Made by a program: the position numbers and the translations under genes
Shown here: piece after piece, positions 23,705 through 32,012 of the stretch
How the letters are laid out: the number at the start of each line of letters is the position of its first letter
Position numbering within the stretch: the first letter of the stretch is position 1
Notes under the pieces: generated by a model
What the model was told of the DNA's origin: nothing
What the model saw: the letters and a program-made list of their open reading frames with translations, nothing else
Databases searched by the model: none
Source: a virus
Virus record (IMG/VR): IMGVR_UViG_3300042565_002032
Coordinates: 1-35,381 of that record
DNA length: 35,381 bases
Direction: 5' to 3' (one strand)

Positions 23705-24901
23705 TTACGAACTAAAAGCCCAGTTAGCCAATTGCTCCTGAATAGCAGCATTTGGATTTAGACTTGGAGCCGTTCCTTGTGGAGTTGGGTTTTGGTTAAG
23801 GCTAATGTTACCACTTTTCTTTATGTGAGCTAACAACCTTTGGGATGCAGCCTCATTTGCCACCTTTTGCAAGATTTTAGGCAGATTTTCAAGAACATAT
23901 TTGTCGGACATTATTTGTCTTACATTTGGCTTTCCTTCCTCGTCAAACCATCTGTTTTCTAAATAAGCTTCTCCATCAAAATCTGATAGTTCTTGCTTTA
24001 ACGCCAATCTCTCATCTTCTGCTACGTTAAACGAAATCGGTATTTCAACATCATTGTCTTTAACCGAAACATTAAACCCATTAAAAGATTGAAATTCAGA
24101 ATCTAGTGTTTTTTCATAAACAGACCTAGCTTGTTGCAAATATTCAAATTCCTCTTGATATTGCGCCTCCCTTCCGGCCTCATTATAAATATCTGGTAGC
24201 TTTATTTCACTTTTTAACTTTGCTATTTCTGGTCTAAGCACTTTTGCTTCAATCATCAGACGTTTCTCTGTATAATCAGCTTGTGCTTGCCAAGATTTTA
24301 ACTTTTCAGCGTAATCCTCGTCAGTTTCATCATAACCTTGTTCAGGTTTCAAAGGTACGAAAAATTGGTCATAAAATAAAAGATCAACTTCGTCAGTACT
24401 CAAATCCTTAAACTTGTTTTGAATGTTTGTTTTTACAATCTCAGCTGCAATTTCAGTTGTTAATTCAGAATTAGTTAATTTATCAAGTCTTTTTTGCTCA
24501 TTTAATATTTGATAAACATCGTCAGTCTTACCTTCTTTAATTGCATCAAAAAGAGTTCTACTTACATCATCAGAAAAATCAAATTTAGGAGCATTTTCTC
24601 TTTCTTCAATTAATTTCAAAAACTCCTTTTCAGCTTCCTCTACTGTATCAAAACCAAACCTTTCTTTAATAAAAGAATCTGGATTAAAAGCAGATTGTTC
24701 TGGTTGTTGTGCTTGTTGTTGTTGTTCACTAACTATTGGTTCCGGAGAAACATTAGAAGTATTATCAACATTTTGTTGTTCATTTGCAGTAGGGGCTACT
24801 TCTACTTGCGGTTGCACTTGTGGTACAACATCTTCATCCGAAAACGGATTGTAACCTTCTGCCAGCTTTATTGGGGCTGACATGTCTTGATTTTCTAGCA
24901 T
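23705..24901 (-). CDS. Putative scaffolding protein (398 aa)
   Basis: This acidic, helix-rich protein has a disordered Gln/Pro/Val N-terminus (PQVQPQVEVAPTANEQQN) and long charged helical stretches (FDTVEEAEKEFLKLIEERE, NLPKILQKVANEAASQRLLA). It ends in a short Pro/Asn-rich tail with an aromatic end (QLANWAFSS). A gene of this kind immediately before the major capsid gene is normally the capsid assembly scaffold. The ATG at 24899-24901 gives MLENQDM; a second ATG six codons on (MSAPIKLAEG) is a possible alternative start. A 49-base gap separates it from the capsid gene. Confidence 0.72.
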   Translation of the reverse strand: MLENQDMSAPIKLAEGYNPFSDEDVVPQVQPQVEVAPTANEQQNVDNTSNVSPEPIVSEQQQQAQQPEQSAFNPDSFIKERFGFDTVEEAEKEFLKLIEERENAPKFDFSDDVSRTLFDAIKEGKTDDVYQILNEQKRLDKLTNSELTTEIAAEIVKTNIQNKFKDLSTDEVDLLFYDQFFVPLKPEQGYDETDEDYAEKLKSWQAQADYTEKRLMIEAKVLRPEIAKLKSEIKLPDIYNEAGREAQYQEEFEYLQQARSVYEKTLDSEFQSFNGFNVSVKDNDVEIPISFNVAEDERLALKQELSDFDGEAYLENRWFDEEGKPNVRQIMSDKYVLENLPKILQKVANEAASQRLLAHIKKSGNISLNQNPTPQGTAPSLNPNAAIQEQLANWAFSS

Positions 24902-24925
24902 AAATGCTTATTTTGTTTTTCGTTA

Positions 24926-25192
24926 TTAATCTATAACTATAGAGCCATCTACATCAATTGTAATGGCGTATTTTACACTAGTATTTGTTAACAACTGAAT
25001 ACCATACCAATCAGAACCGTTTCCATATACTGGTTGGATTAAGTCGCTTTCCGTATATAGAATATTGGCACCGCTCAAAGTTGAGGTAGTTGCATAAACT
25101 ATTCTAGTTCCTTGTAAAACTCCAACATTATAAGCTTCCCCAGCTGTTGGATATGTATTTTTAGATAAAACGTATGCTACTGAATTTGCCAT
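24926..25192 (-). CDS. Small virion-like protein carrying the recurring C-terminal module (88 aa)
   Basis: The middle and end (ILYTESDLIQPVYGNGSDWY then GIQLLTNTSVKYAITIDVDG) line up with the shared C-terminal domain of the 286- and 1283-aa proteins (ILYTDSGG..PFVGNPADEYGIVL..IVRIIEINGSG). Here it is nearly the whole protein, without cysteines and without a Thr linker. It lies between portal and scaffold genes and is probably a head decoration or fibre-type protein. Homology is judged by eye from the shared 'YT-[DE]...GN--D-[YW]-YGI' pattern, so I rate the relation likely but not proven. Confidence 0.6.
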   Translation of the reverse strand: MANSVAYVLSKNTYPTAGEAYNVGVLQGTRIVYATTSTLSGANILYTESDLIQPVYGNGSDWYGIQLLTNTSVKYAITIDVDGSIVID

Positions 25193-25215
25193 TTTATTTT
25201 ATTTTTATTTAATTA

Positions 25216-25599
25216 TTATGGTGCAGTTGTGGTTGTAGTGGTATTTGCAGAACCTTGTAATAATAAATATTGACCAATAATACCAAATGCAACAATACCA
25301 CTTGCGTTAATTGATGATACATCTGCTTTAGTTGTCAAATTAACTCCTAAAACTGTAACCCAGTTAATTGGAACCTCTGGTGCTGGTAATAATTGTCCTG
25401 TAATAGAACCATTGTCATTCGTAGTACTAAAACTAACTGTGCCAGATGTTCCTACAAATTGAACTACAGCAGAGTCCCATCCAGACAAGTCTTGATAAAA
25501 AGAATTATTTGTGTTAAATGACTCAGTTGCATCTACAACTGTACTAATTTTAGAACTAAATTTTTGAAGTCTTATTAAGAGCTTGCTTACCGTTGCCAT
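25216..25599 (-). CDS. Small virion-like protein ending in a short poly-Thr tail (127 aa)
   Basis: A beta-rich protein (DSAVVQFVGTSGTVSFSTTN, INWVTVLGVNLTTKADVSSI) that ends NTTTTTTAP just before the stop. The tail looks like a stub of the threonine rods seen in the 286-, 1283- and 114-aa proteins. It follows the portal gene by 34 bases and precedes the 88-aa module protein by 23 bases. I do not recognise a named family; a capsid decoration or fibre-anchoring role is plausible from composition and place. Confidence 0.55.
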   Translation of the reverse strand: MATVSKLLIRLQKFSSKISTVVDATESFNTNNSFYQDLSGWDSAVVQFVGTSGTVSFSTTNDNGSITGQLLPAPEVPINWVTVLGVNLTTKADVSSINASGIVAFGIIGQYLLLQGSANTTTTTTAP

Positions 25600-25633
25600 T
25601 TTGTTTTATTTTATAGTTTATTTATTATTGTAT

Positions 25634-28051
25634 TTACATTTGTTCTTGCATTTCAGGTTCTTGTTGAAGCTCCATTTGCTCCCCTTGATAACCCTCTTCC
25701 ATTTCCTGCTGCTGCATTTGTTCCATTTCAGCTTGTTGTTGTTGTGCCAACGCTTGCTGTTGTTGCTCATTTTGAACAGATATTGGAACCGTTACATTCT
25801 GTAACATGTTTGCAACTAATGTCTGAAGCTCTGCTGGTACAGGAATATTTGCTTTTGCAAGGTCAAAAACACCTTGTAAAATAATTTCCTTTTCTTTAGC
25901 TAAAGACCTTTGCTGCTCAATAGAACTATCTGCTTGCATCTTAGCCTGAATACTAGCTTGTTGAGCTTCTGCATTTTGCTGAGAATTAATCATAGCTTTT
26001 TCCTGCTCTGTTTTTATGTATCTCTTTTGGGCTTGTCTAAAATACAATTCACCAAGTTCCACATTATCTTTAGCCATTCTCATTGCTTTAAATGGATCTA
26101 AATAAATCACTAGTTGAGGATTAGATGCAATAGCATTATTCATCATTGCTTGTAAAGTAGCTATTTGAACATCATCGGGCATCATTTTTATAGAAGCAAT
26201 AAAGTTTCTATCTTTTACATCATCTTGATTCAATAAATCGCTATATCTTTTAGAGCCATGAGTAACACTTTTGTTTATCAAGCAAGAAACTTTTTTAGCT
26301 GTTTCTTCCATTACATAAATGTACGCATCGTACATATACTCGGTAGCATTATTAGCAAGAACTCTTGAGGCTTCAATATTAGAAGCAGCTACTCTTGGCT
26401 GTGCAGCTTGATTCATTAAATTAGGATCATCACCTAATTCATCTTTTAATACTTGATAATGGAATTGATATAATTGTATTAATGCATTTAATTGAGGCGC
26501 AAATCCAGTATTAGCTAATTCTGTAATTGGAACAGGAATACGATTACCTTCAGCATCTCTACCGCGATAATAAAGTTTACCTGTTTGTTCCCATATCTTT
26601 TGAACATCAATAGGTTTTACAGAATCTCCCAATCCTAAATCAAGCTCTTGTAATGCATCAACATCAATTGCCGCACCTGCTGGTACCATCTTAGCTACAA
26701 GTTGTTGTATCTTTAATCTAGCTAAAATCATTTGCTCAATAGGCTCTTCAATTTTTTCTGGTACAGCTACGTTACGCATGTCATAAGGATCATACATGTA
26801 AAAGCTATAAGAAAACTCAGCATTGCCTATTTCTTTTGGATCTTGTGGACGAATCATGTTTTTCTTAATTCCCCAATGAATCATCTTTTGAGTAACTGGG
26901 CAATAAACACCATGATAAATATTCCACTTCTTTTCTTCTAAATATTCTTGATTTTCATCTAATTTTTCTGGCTTACCTTTTTTGATAATAGTGCTACCGT
27001 TCTTTTTTGTTTTTGTAACAGTATAGCCATCAGAATCTAAGGTGCGAATTTCAAAATTCACCAAATCAATATTCCACTCATCATAAGGTCTTAACCAAGC
27101 AACATTCCAATCTTGCATCCACTTAATCTTATCAGTAAGTTGATATTCTTTTGATGATTGAGCTAACTGAAATATATCTTCTTCAGAAAGTATTCCTCCT
27201 GCTGCTTCGCTATATCTTGCTCTTATTTCACTGATTTTCATTGAAAGGATATGCCCTCTATATGTAGTATCTCTAAAATCAGGAAAATCAGAATATGAAT
27301 AGATGGCATTTTCCGGTCTAATCCATTGTACATGAACTTCACCTTCTTCATCCATCCAAGTATATGTACAAACCAATCCAACTTCTGCTGAATCATGTAA
27401 CAACCTTTGTTTTAAAACATCGTTCCAACCATTAGCTTCAAAAACATTATTACAACCAATGCTGTATAATATTTCTTCTGGCAAATGATTAAACTCCATT
27501 ATCCATTGATCTAACTCGTCCTTATCTTCTGCAACAAATTTATCTTTTGGAATAATTTCAACACCAGACTCTTGCTGAAGTTGCGCAAGTGTTTCTTTGT
27601 TTCTATATAAAAATTCAGCTTCATCTGCTTGCCTTTGTTTCAACATTGCAGAAGCTGTATCATTAGCATTAACCTTAATCTTCTCTTTACGACTCATCCA
27701 TGAACCAACTAATCTAGCAATAATAGTGTTACCTATGATAATTGATTTCCAGTTAATATTTACAAAATTAGCTTTACCATTCATTTCTAACCTATCCATA
27801 AACACACTCATGTCTACTTTACCGTTAGCAATTTGTCTGTTTTTTCTAAATCTATTATTTCTTAACCAAAAATAAGTTTGGTTACCATAAATTGTAGAAT
27901 AAATATTTTGGGCAACATTTTTACCGTATAAATAATCTTTTTTAGACGCTACATCAGTAGTAATTTGGAAGTCTTTAAGTGACTGTCCGCTACTATTTGC
28001 TGAAGATATGTATAAAGGACTCTCTGCCAATTTGAATATATTTTGTGTCAA
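25634..28051 (-). CDS. Portal protein (805 aa)
   Basis: It directly follows the terminase large subunit gene and has the length of large podovirus or crAss-type portals. Visible blocks include the N-terminal NGKVDMSVFMDRLEMNGKAN and IIIGNTIIARLVGSWMSRKE (the wing/clip start), the central SCLINKSVTHGSKRYSDLLN, and a C-terminal coiled coil followed by a Gln/Glu/Met-rich tail. The portal is the dodecameric ring through which DNA is packaged and ejected. The start is unusual: the frame opens at a TTG (28049-28051) with no in-frame ATG until about codon 80, well inside conserved-looking sequence. TTG at codon 8 is another option. That TTG also forms the end of a TATATTTG string. Confidence 0.82.
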   Translation of the reverse strand: MTQNIFKLAESPLYISSANSSGQSLKDFQITTDVASKKDYLYGKNVAQNIYSTIYGNQTYFWLRNNRFRKNRQIANGKVDMSVFMDRLEMNGKANFVNINWKSIIIGNTIIARLVGSWMSRKEKIKVNANDTASAMLKQRQADEAEFLYRNKETLAQLQQESGVEIIPKDKFVAEDKDELDQWIMEFNHLPEEILYSIGCNNVFEANGWNDVLKQRLLHDSAEVGLVCTYTWMDEEGEVHVQWIRPENAIYSYSDFPDFRDTTYRGHILSMKISEIRARYSEAAGGILSEEDIFQLAQSSKEYQLTDKIKWMQDWNVAWLRPYDEWNIDLVNFEIRTLDSDGYTVTKTKKNGSTIIKKGKPEKLDENQEYLEEKKWNIYHGVYCPVTQKMIHWGIKKNMIRPQDPKEIGNAEFSYSFYMYDPYDMRNVAVPEKIEEPIEQMILARLKIQQLVAKMVPAGAAIDVDALQELDLGLGDSVKPIDVQKIWEQTGKLYYRGRDAEGNRIPVPITELANTGFAPQLNALIQLYQFHYQVLKDELGDDPNLMNQAAQPRVAASNIEASRVLANNATEYMYDAYIYVMEETAKKVSCLINKSVTHGSKRYSDLLNQDDVKDRNFIASIKMMPDDVQIATLQAMMNNAIASNPQLVIYLDPFKAMRMAKDNVELGELYFRQAQKRYIKTEQEKAMINSQQNAEAQQASIQAKMQADSSIEQQRSLAKEKEIILQGVFDLAKANIPVPAELQTLVANMLQNVTVPISVQNEQQQQALAQQQQAEMEQMQQQEMEEGYQGEQMELQQEPEMQEQM

Positions 28052-28087
28052 ATATACTAAATCTCTGCAATTTAATAAAAATTTTAA

Positions 28088-30136
28088 TTAATTAAAAGAA
28101 GGAACATAGCTTTTTACTAACGGCTCTCTCTTTGCTGGTTTTATAACAGGCTCCATTAAACAAACAATAAGCATTAAAAATGATACGGTTATATCATAGT
28201 CTGTTCTGTTATTTGGATCAAATTTTTTGGCATCTTCTAATAAATTTTCAAAATCTATAGAATTAATATGTGATTCAAAATACATTATACCAACATCAGC
28301 TTGTTTTGTAAGACTGAATGGGGTAGTAGGAAAACCTTTATGCCTTTCAGCTGTTTCCCTTCTAGATGGATCAATCGTTGACATTGGGTAAGAACCTAAA
28401 TAACCAACCCTTCCCCTATCTCTAAAATAAGATAAATAATCATCACTATTATGCTCGTACCATGCTTGATAACCATAATATTCGGCAGCCAAAAGAACTT
28501 GCTCATGCAGGGTTTCTTTTATTTGAGGCCTTCCATATAGATGGCCAATAGCTTTACCAGTATTTGATGGATCTAACAAATTATATCTTCTACCAATCCA
28601 AGCAGATGCTTTTGAGCCAAACTTACCTCCCTGACTATTGCTATATCCGTCAATTGCAATTGCGCCATCATCTGTTCTTCCGGGCTTTCTTGTTCTAACA
28701 TCAAACACATGATTATTCTCTTTCCCAACAGGTGGGAATTGAGTAATAACCCAATGAAAATCCTCTTCTTTGTCGTTTATATTCCTCCATTTTACCGTTT
28801 GGTCAATATCTCTATAAAATATAATATGCCTCTTTAATACAGGATTTTCTTTTAAATAAGATTCTCTTGCGCTTATATTCATTACATTAAAAATACAACC
28901 ATCAGCATCTGTACTAAATGCTTCATCAATTGTTAATGGTTCTTTGCGTATACGAGCAGATAATGCTCTAGGATTATTTTTAACCGTTTCTCTATCTGCT
29001 TCAATTTGCAAAAAAGTCTTTTCTTCGTCTGGAAATCCAAAGTCATCAAAGTTTCTTGTTCTCTTTGCAGACATAAAAAACCTATATAAACCACTTGATG
29101 TAGTGCCGTTTTCTTGTCTTTTTTCTTGATTACTTTCTTCCCAAAGTAACTTAAATGCTTCTTGAACACCATCTTTTTCAGATGTAAGTTTTTCTACAGT
29201 TGTAGTATAAAGCGCCTTACCAATCACCTTTCCTTCATCATCTAACAAGCAATAACGAACAACCTCGTGCCTATCGTATACGTTTACTTCTGTTGTTTTG
29301 CCGCACTCATCAGCTACATATCTATGAAGTTTTTGTCCGTCATAAGCAACCGTATCAGCAGATTGATGATCAATAATAGAACCAAGCTCGTCTTTATCTA
29401 CATTCTCCTCAGCCTTTTTACCCCTTACGTTTGTTTTTTGAAACCTCATTTCAGACTTTGGATTAACACCTAAAGACATATCATACTCAGGTCTAAAAAA
29501 CTTAGGAAGCCTTCTAAATGGATTTACAACCGTTTTTGCAAAGAATTTTTTAGCATCAGATCCAGTCTTAGATTGAATACCACCATTGGTCATCTTAGTT
29601 CTAGTAGTATATTCAGTAACAAACAAACCAGCCACAAAAGACTTACCAAAACGTCTTTTTGTAACTTCTAGCATACCCATACAAAGCGGATCCTGTATGC
29701 AATATTCCATGAAATAAAATTTCTCTAGATCTGGAATTCTGAATTTAGGATAACCAATATCTATACTCCACCATTGCAAATACAAATAATGCATGCCAGT
29801 CAAATAAGTAGGATTGCCATTATTCATATACCAAAAACCATTCAACCTTCTATCCCACTCTTGTTTCTTAAAATCTTCTAGCTTTTCATCATAAAACTCA
29901 GGGGACTCATCTTTTTTCTTTTTATCATACTCATCCCATTCTTTCATGGTATCTGCATACCAATAGGGTAGTGGTATTCTTTTCCAATATTGCTCTGATT
30001 TGATTTCCGACCTTTGATAAATACCCCTAAATTCAACCTGTTTTGTTAATATATTAAAAACATAACCTTCTGGAGGAAGATGACAATCTAACCCCTGAAT
30101 GTGAATCGTGGAACCTTTTTCAATTTTTTCGTACAT
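28088..30136 (-). CDS. terL: Terminase large subunit (TerL)
   Basis: The 682-aa packaging motor shows an ATPase domain followed by a nuclease domain. The Walker A region is VTKRRFGKS (residues 158-166), and Walker B with catalytic Glu is HRYVADECGK (271-280). The coupling region follows with YTTTVEKL. The RNase H-like nuclease starts at DDGAIAIDGYSNSQGG (about 490-505), with later acidic residues in YEHNSDDYLSYF and NRTDYDITVSF. It cuts concatemeric DNA and pumps it into the procapsid through the portal. The ATG is at 30134-30136, two bases after the TerS candidate. A conserved N-terminal part (NPTYLTGMHYLYLQWWSIDI) precedes the ATPase. Confidence 0.93.
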   Translation of the reverse strand: MYEKIEKGSTIHIQGLDCHLPPEGYVFNILTKQVEFRGIYQRSEIKSEQYWKRIPLPYWYADTMKEWDEYDKKKKDESPEFYDEKLEDFKKQEWDRRLNGFWYMNNGNPTYLTGMHYLYLQWWSIDIGYPKFRIPDLEKFYFMEYCIQDPLCMGMLEVTKRRFGKSFVAGLFVTEYTTRTKMTNGGIQSKTGSDAKKFFAKTVVNPFRRLPKFFRPEYDMSLGVNPKSEMRFQKTNVRGKKAEENVDKDELGSIIDHQSADTVAYDGQKLHRYVADECGKTTEVNVYDRHEVVRYCLLDDEGKVIGKALYTTTVEKLTSEKDGVQEAFKLLWEESNQEKRQENGTTSSGLYRFFMSAKRTRNFDDFGFPDEEKTFLQIEADRETVKNNPRALSARIRKEPLTIDEAFSTDADGCIFNVMNISARESYLKENPVLKRHIIFYRDIDQTVKWRNINDKEEDFHWVITQFPPVGKENNHVFDVRTRKPGRTDDGAIAIDGYSNSQGGKFGSKASAWIGRRYNLLDPSNTGKAIGHLYGRPQIKETLHEQVLLAAEYYGYQAWYEHNSDDYLSYFRDRGRVGYLGSYPMSTIDPSRRETAERHKGFPTTPFSLTKQADVGIMYFESHINSIDFENLLEDAKKFDPNNRTDYDITVSFLMLIVCLMEPVIKPAKREPLVKSYVPSFN

Positions 30137-30137
30137 A

Positions 30138-30524
30138 TTATGAGCGTTTGCCTGCTAATTCGCCAATTTCATCAGCAACACTTTCTGGTGAAAAAGGTCT
30201 TTTATTTATTAAAACAACCTCTTTTTTACTTTCTTTTCCTTCCTGATTAATCCCAGCGGATATTTCTAATGCCCTGATAGATTCGGTAATTGTTCCAGCT
30301 TCAGACCAAAGCTTTTGCAGTCTTTCAAATGATTTATCTTTTGGATCAATTAATTCAATATCCAATAAGTTAATTCTATTTAATAATTCAGCCATTTCAT
30401 TGGCTTTTCTTTGCAAACTGTAATAAAGCTTAATTGCTCCATCTTGCTCATAATAAGCAAGCTTGCTGCTTAAATAAGCATTTGACTTTTCTAAATCTTT
30501 TACTTTTTGCTCTAACTCAGACAT
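30138..30524 (-). CDS. Small terminase subunit candidate (128 aa)
   Basis: The N-terminus is a clear coiled coil (ELEQKVKDLEKSNAYLSSKL). More helices follow (QRKANEMAELLNRINLLDIE, FERLQKLWSEAGTITESIRA), then a Lys-rich C-terminal tail. Position immediately upstream of TerL, small size, helical make-up and a basic end fit a TerS that recognises packaging sites. No obvious helix-turn-helix is seen at the N-terminus, so the call rests on context. It overlaps the upstream 232-aa gene by 13 bases. Confidence 0.5.
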   Translation of the reverse strand: MSELEQKVKDLEKSNAYLSSKLAYYEQDGAIKLYYSLQRKANEMAELLNRINLLDIELIDPKDKSFERLQKLWSEAGTITESIRALEISAGINQEGKESKKEVVLINKRPFSPESVADEIGELAGKRS

Positions 30525-31210
30525 ACTTCGTTTGGTGTTGATATTGTTACCAATTTTGATGCATCAGAAATCCCATACCCAATTAAAAGCTCATTTTTAA
30601 TTACTCTTGATGTTAAATAATGGTCAATAGCAATTATTTCATTTCTATCATGCCCTTTGGGATAATACCTTAATCTAATTATTTTACCTTCAGTGCCATC
30701 ATCATTCTGATAAATAATTTCATAATCACTTGATATTAATGTAGTTACAACTTTTCCAGTCAAATCTCCGCTTGTAACATAAATTTTATTTTTAATCAAA
30801 GTAGGCGGTATTCCTTCTAAAAATCCATTATATGGCTCAAATATTCTTAATCCTGTTACAAAATTATTAAGTGGTTGCCAAGCTTCGTTTTTATTATTTC
30901 TCCATAAAAAACATTCTTCAATAGGTATTGAAAAATATTGAATATCCGAAGATGCTTCAGCTGTTGGTCTTAAATAGTTAAAAAGCTTGTATGTGTCATG
31001 CGTTGCATTATGATGTATCAATATTTCAGCATCTTCTGGAATATCTTTAGCTGCTACAACTGTTGCGTTTACCGGTTTAACGTAACGCATGTTAAAATTA
31101 TCATAAACTCTTTCAAGCTTAATCTTAGTACCATCTTTAAAAGTATGGCTGTTCTTACTTTCTAAATCAACTTTAATAATAACTCTATTTGACGGAGCGA
31201 TTAATTTCAT
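30512..31210 (-). CDS. Late-operon first gene, unknown function (232 aa)
   Basis: I do not recognise a named family. The N-terminal part (APSNRVIIKVDLESKNSHTF then ATVVAAKDIPEDAEILIHHN) has a strand-turn-strand order reminiscent of GroES-like beta barrels, and a similar unit may recur near the C-terminus (DLTGKVVTTLISSDYEIIYQ, KNELLIGYGIS). This resemblance is weak. There are no cysteine clusters or membrane helices. It is the first gene after the strongest minus-strand promoter of the window, with a leader of only about 12 bases, and runs into the packaging genes. Confidence 0.55.
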   Translation of the reverse strand: MKLIAPSNRVIIKVDLESKNSHTFKDGTKIKLERVYDNFNMRYVKPVNATVVAAKDIPEDAEILIHHNATHDTYKLFNYLRPTAEASSDIQYFSIPIEECFLWRNNKNEAWQPLNNFVTGLRIFEPYNGFLEGIPPTLIKNKIYVTSGDLTGKVVTTLISSDYEIIYQNDDGTEGKIIRLRYYPKGHDRNEIIAIDHYLTSRVIKNELLIGYGISDASKLVTISTPNEVCLS

Positions 31211-31226
31211 ATTTAATTAATTTAAT

Positions 31227-31256
31227 CAAAGGTAGTGATTTTATTAAATTAATCAA
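31227..31256 (-). promoter_or_regulatory. Late-operon promoter, TTG-N19-TACCTTTG
   Basis: On the minus strand TTG (31256-31254) is followed after 19 bases by TACCTTTG (31234-31227), an excellent fit to the Bacteroidota TTTG/TAnnTTTG promoter form. Transcription would start around 31221, giving a very short leader to the ATG at 31210. It would drive the packaging and head genes. Confidence 0.75.
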
Positions 31257-31263
31257 TTTTAAA

Positions 31264-31286
31264 TTGCATAAAATGCATTATATTTG
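31264..31286 (+). promoter_or_regulatory. Divergent promoter of the plus-strand gene pair
   Basis: TATATTTG at 31279-31286 is an exact TAnnTTTG box on the plus strand, about 45 bases before the ATG at 31331. A TTG at 31264-31266 lies only 12 bases upstream of the box, shorter than usual, so the -33 part is doubtful. The inverted repeat at 31265-31277 fills the spacer. Confidence 0.55.
31265..31277. promoter_or_regulatory. Inverted repeat TGCAT-AAA-ATGCA, possible operator
   Basis: A perfect 5-base inverted repeat with a 3-base spacer lies between the two divergent promoters. It directly abuts the plus-strand -7 box and lies nine bases from the minus-strand TTG. A bound protein here could affect both directions. 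Confidence 0.4.
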
Positions 31287-31330
31287 TATTGCCCAAAAAA
31301 AATTCATAACAATAAAAAAAAATTTAAAAA

Positions 31331-31675
31331 ATGGCAAATCATTTATCAGTTTATGTTTATCGTAGAAATCAATACGATTTAACAAATCCAAACGGCACTG
31401 CTGCAACAAGTGGTGTATTGTTTTCTTTACCAACAGCCGACTTACAGGTTCAGCCTTCTACAGTTGTAGCAAATGGTGTACAAATGAATTCTTTAATTCT
31501 TATCTACCCTAGTGGTTTAAATCAACCAGCTGAAAAATTGTACAGCAATGCAACAGTTGCTGGATTAATTGCAGCTATCAACGGAAGTGGTATTGCTACA
31601 ACTACAACTACAACAGCGGCCCCAACCACAACAACTACGGCAGCACCAACAACCACAACCACAACAGCGGCTTAA
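31331..31675 (+). CDS. Small paralogous protein with poly-Thr tail (114 aa)
   Basis: Residues 1-88 (VYVYRRNQYDLTNPNGTAAT, VVANGVQMNSLILIYPSGLN, LYSNATVAGLIAAI) are clearly related to the next gene (RRNQYDLLNPNGTPATSG, VVANGVTMNSI, PTGLNQ, TNATVAQI). Unlike it, this protein ends in about 25 residues of Thr runs with AAP spacers. I do not recognise a named family; the shared domain looks beta-rich and secretion signals are absent. It is the first gene of a two-gene plus-strand island with an A-rich leader. The Thr tail ties it to the virion-type Thr-linked proteins of the late operon, so a virion surface role is plausible. Confidence 0.7.
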   Translation: MANHLSVYVYRRNQYDLTNPNGTAATSGVLFSLPTADLQVQPSTVVANGVQMNSLILIYPSGLNQPAEKLYSNATVAGLIAAINGSGIATTTTTTAAPTTTTTAAPTTTTTTAA

Positions 31676-31715
31676 TCAAAAAAAAAATTTAAAAAACAAA
31701 TAAAAACATTATAAA

Positions 31716-31979
31716 ATGGCACAAATAGTTTCAGTAACAGCATATCGTAGAAATCAATACGATTTATTAAACCCAAATGGAACTCCAGCAACATCTGGTA
31801 TTGCTTACGGATTTCCAGTTGAAGGATTTGTAGCTTACCCAGCTCCTTCTGGAGTAGTAGCAAATGGAGTAACTATGAACTCAATAGTTGAAGTAGCTCC
31901 AACAGGTTTAAATCAAGTATCTGTTTACTTCTACACAAACGCTACAGTAGCACAAATTAATTCAGCTGCAAACGCTTAG
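31716..31979 (+). CDS. Small paralogous protein without Thr tail (87 aa)
   Basis: A paralogue of the preceding gene, with the same RRNQYDL..NPNGT.ATSG start, the VVANGV.MNSI centre and the GLNQ..NATVAQI end. It stops right where the partner's threonine tail begins. It is separated from the partner by 40 A-rich bases and followed eight bases after its stop by a strong terminator. The two proteins may co-assemble or be alternative versions of one subunit, one tailed and one not. Function unknown. Confidence 0.68.
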   Translation: MAQIVSVTAYRRNQYDLLNPNGTPATSGIAYGFPVEGFVAYPAPSGVVANGVTMNSIVEVAPTGLNQVSVYFYTNATVAQINSAANA

Positions 31980-31986
31980 TAAAATT

Positions 31987-32012
31987 GCCCCTATTTTTTA
32001 GGGGCTTTTTTA
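31987..32012 (+). terminator. Rho-independent terminator of the plus-strand pair, overlapping end of the 47-aa gene
   Basis: GCCCCT (31987-31992) pairs with AGGGGC (32000-32005) around an AT loop and is followed by six T. On the minus strand the same hairpin carries the stop codon of the 47-aa gene and is followed by a weaker AATTTT, so it may act in both directions. Confidence 0.85.

Noticed and set aside
30512-31210. Second GroES in the 232-aa protein
   Set aside because: The strand pattern is only loosely similar, and the mobile-loop signature seen in the 90-aa protein is missing, so I leave the function open.
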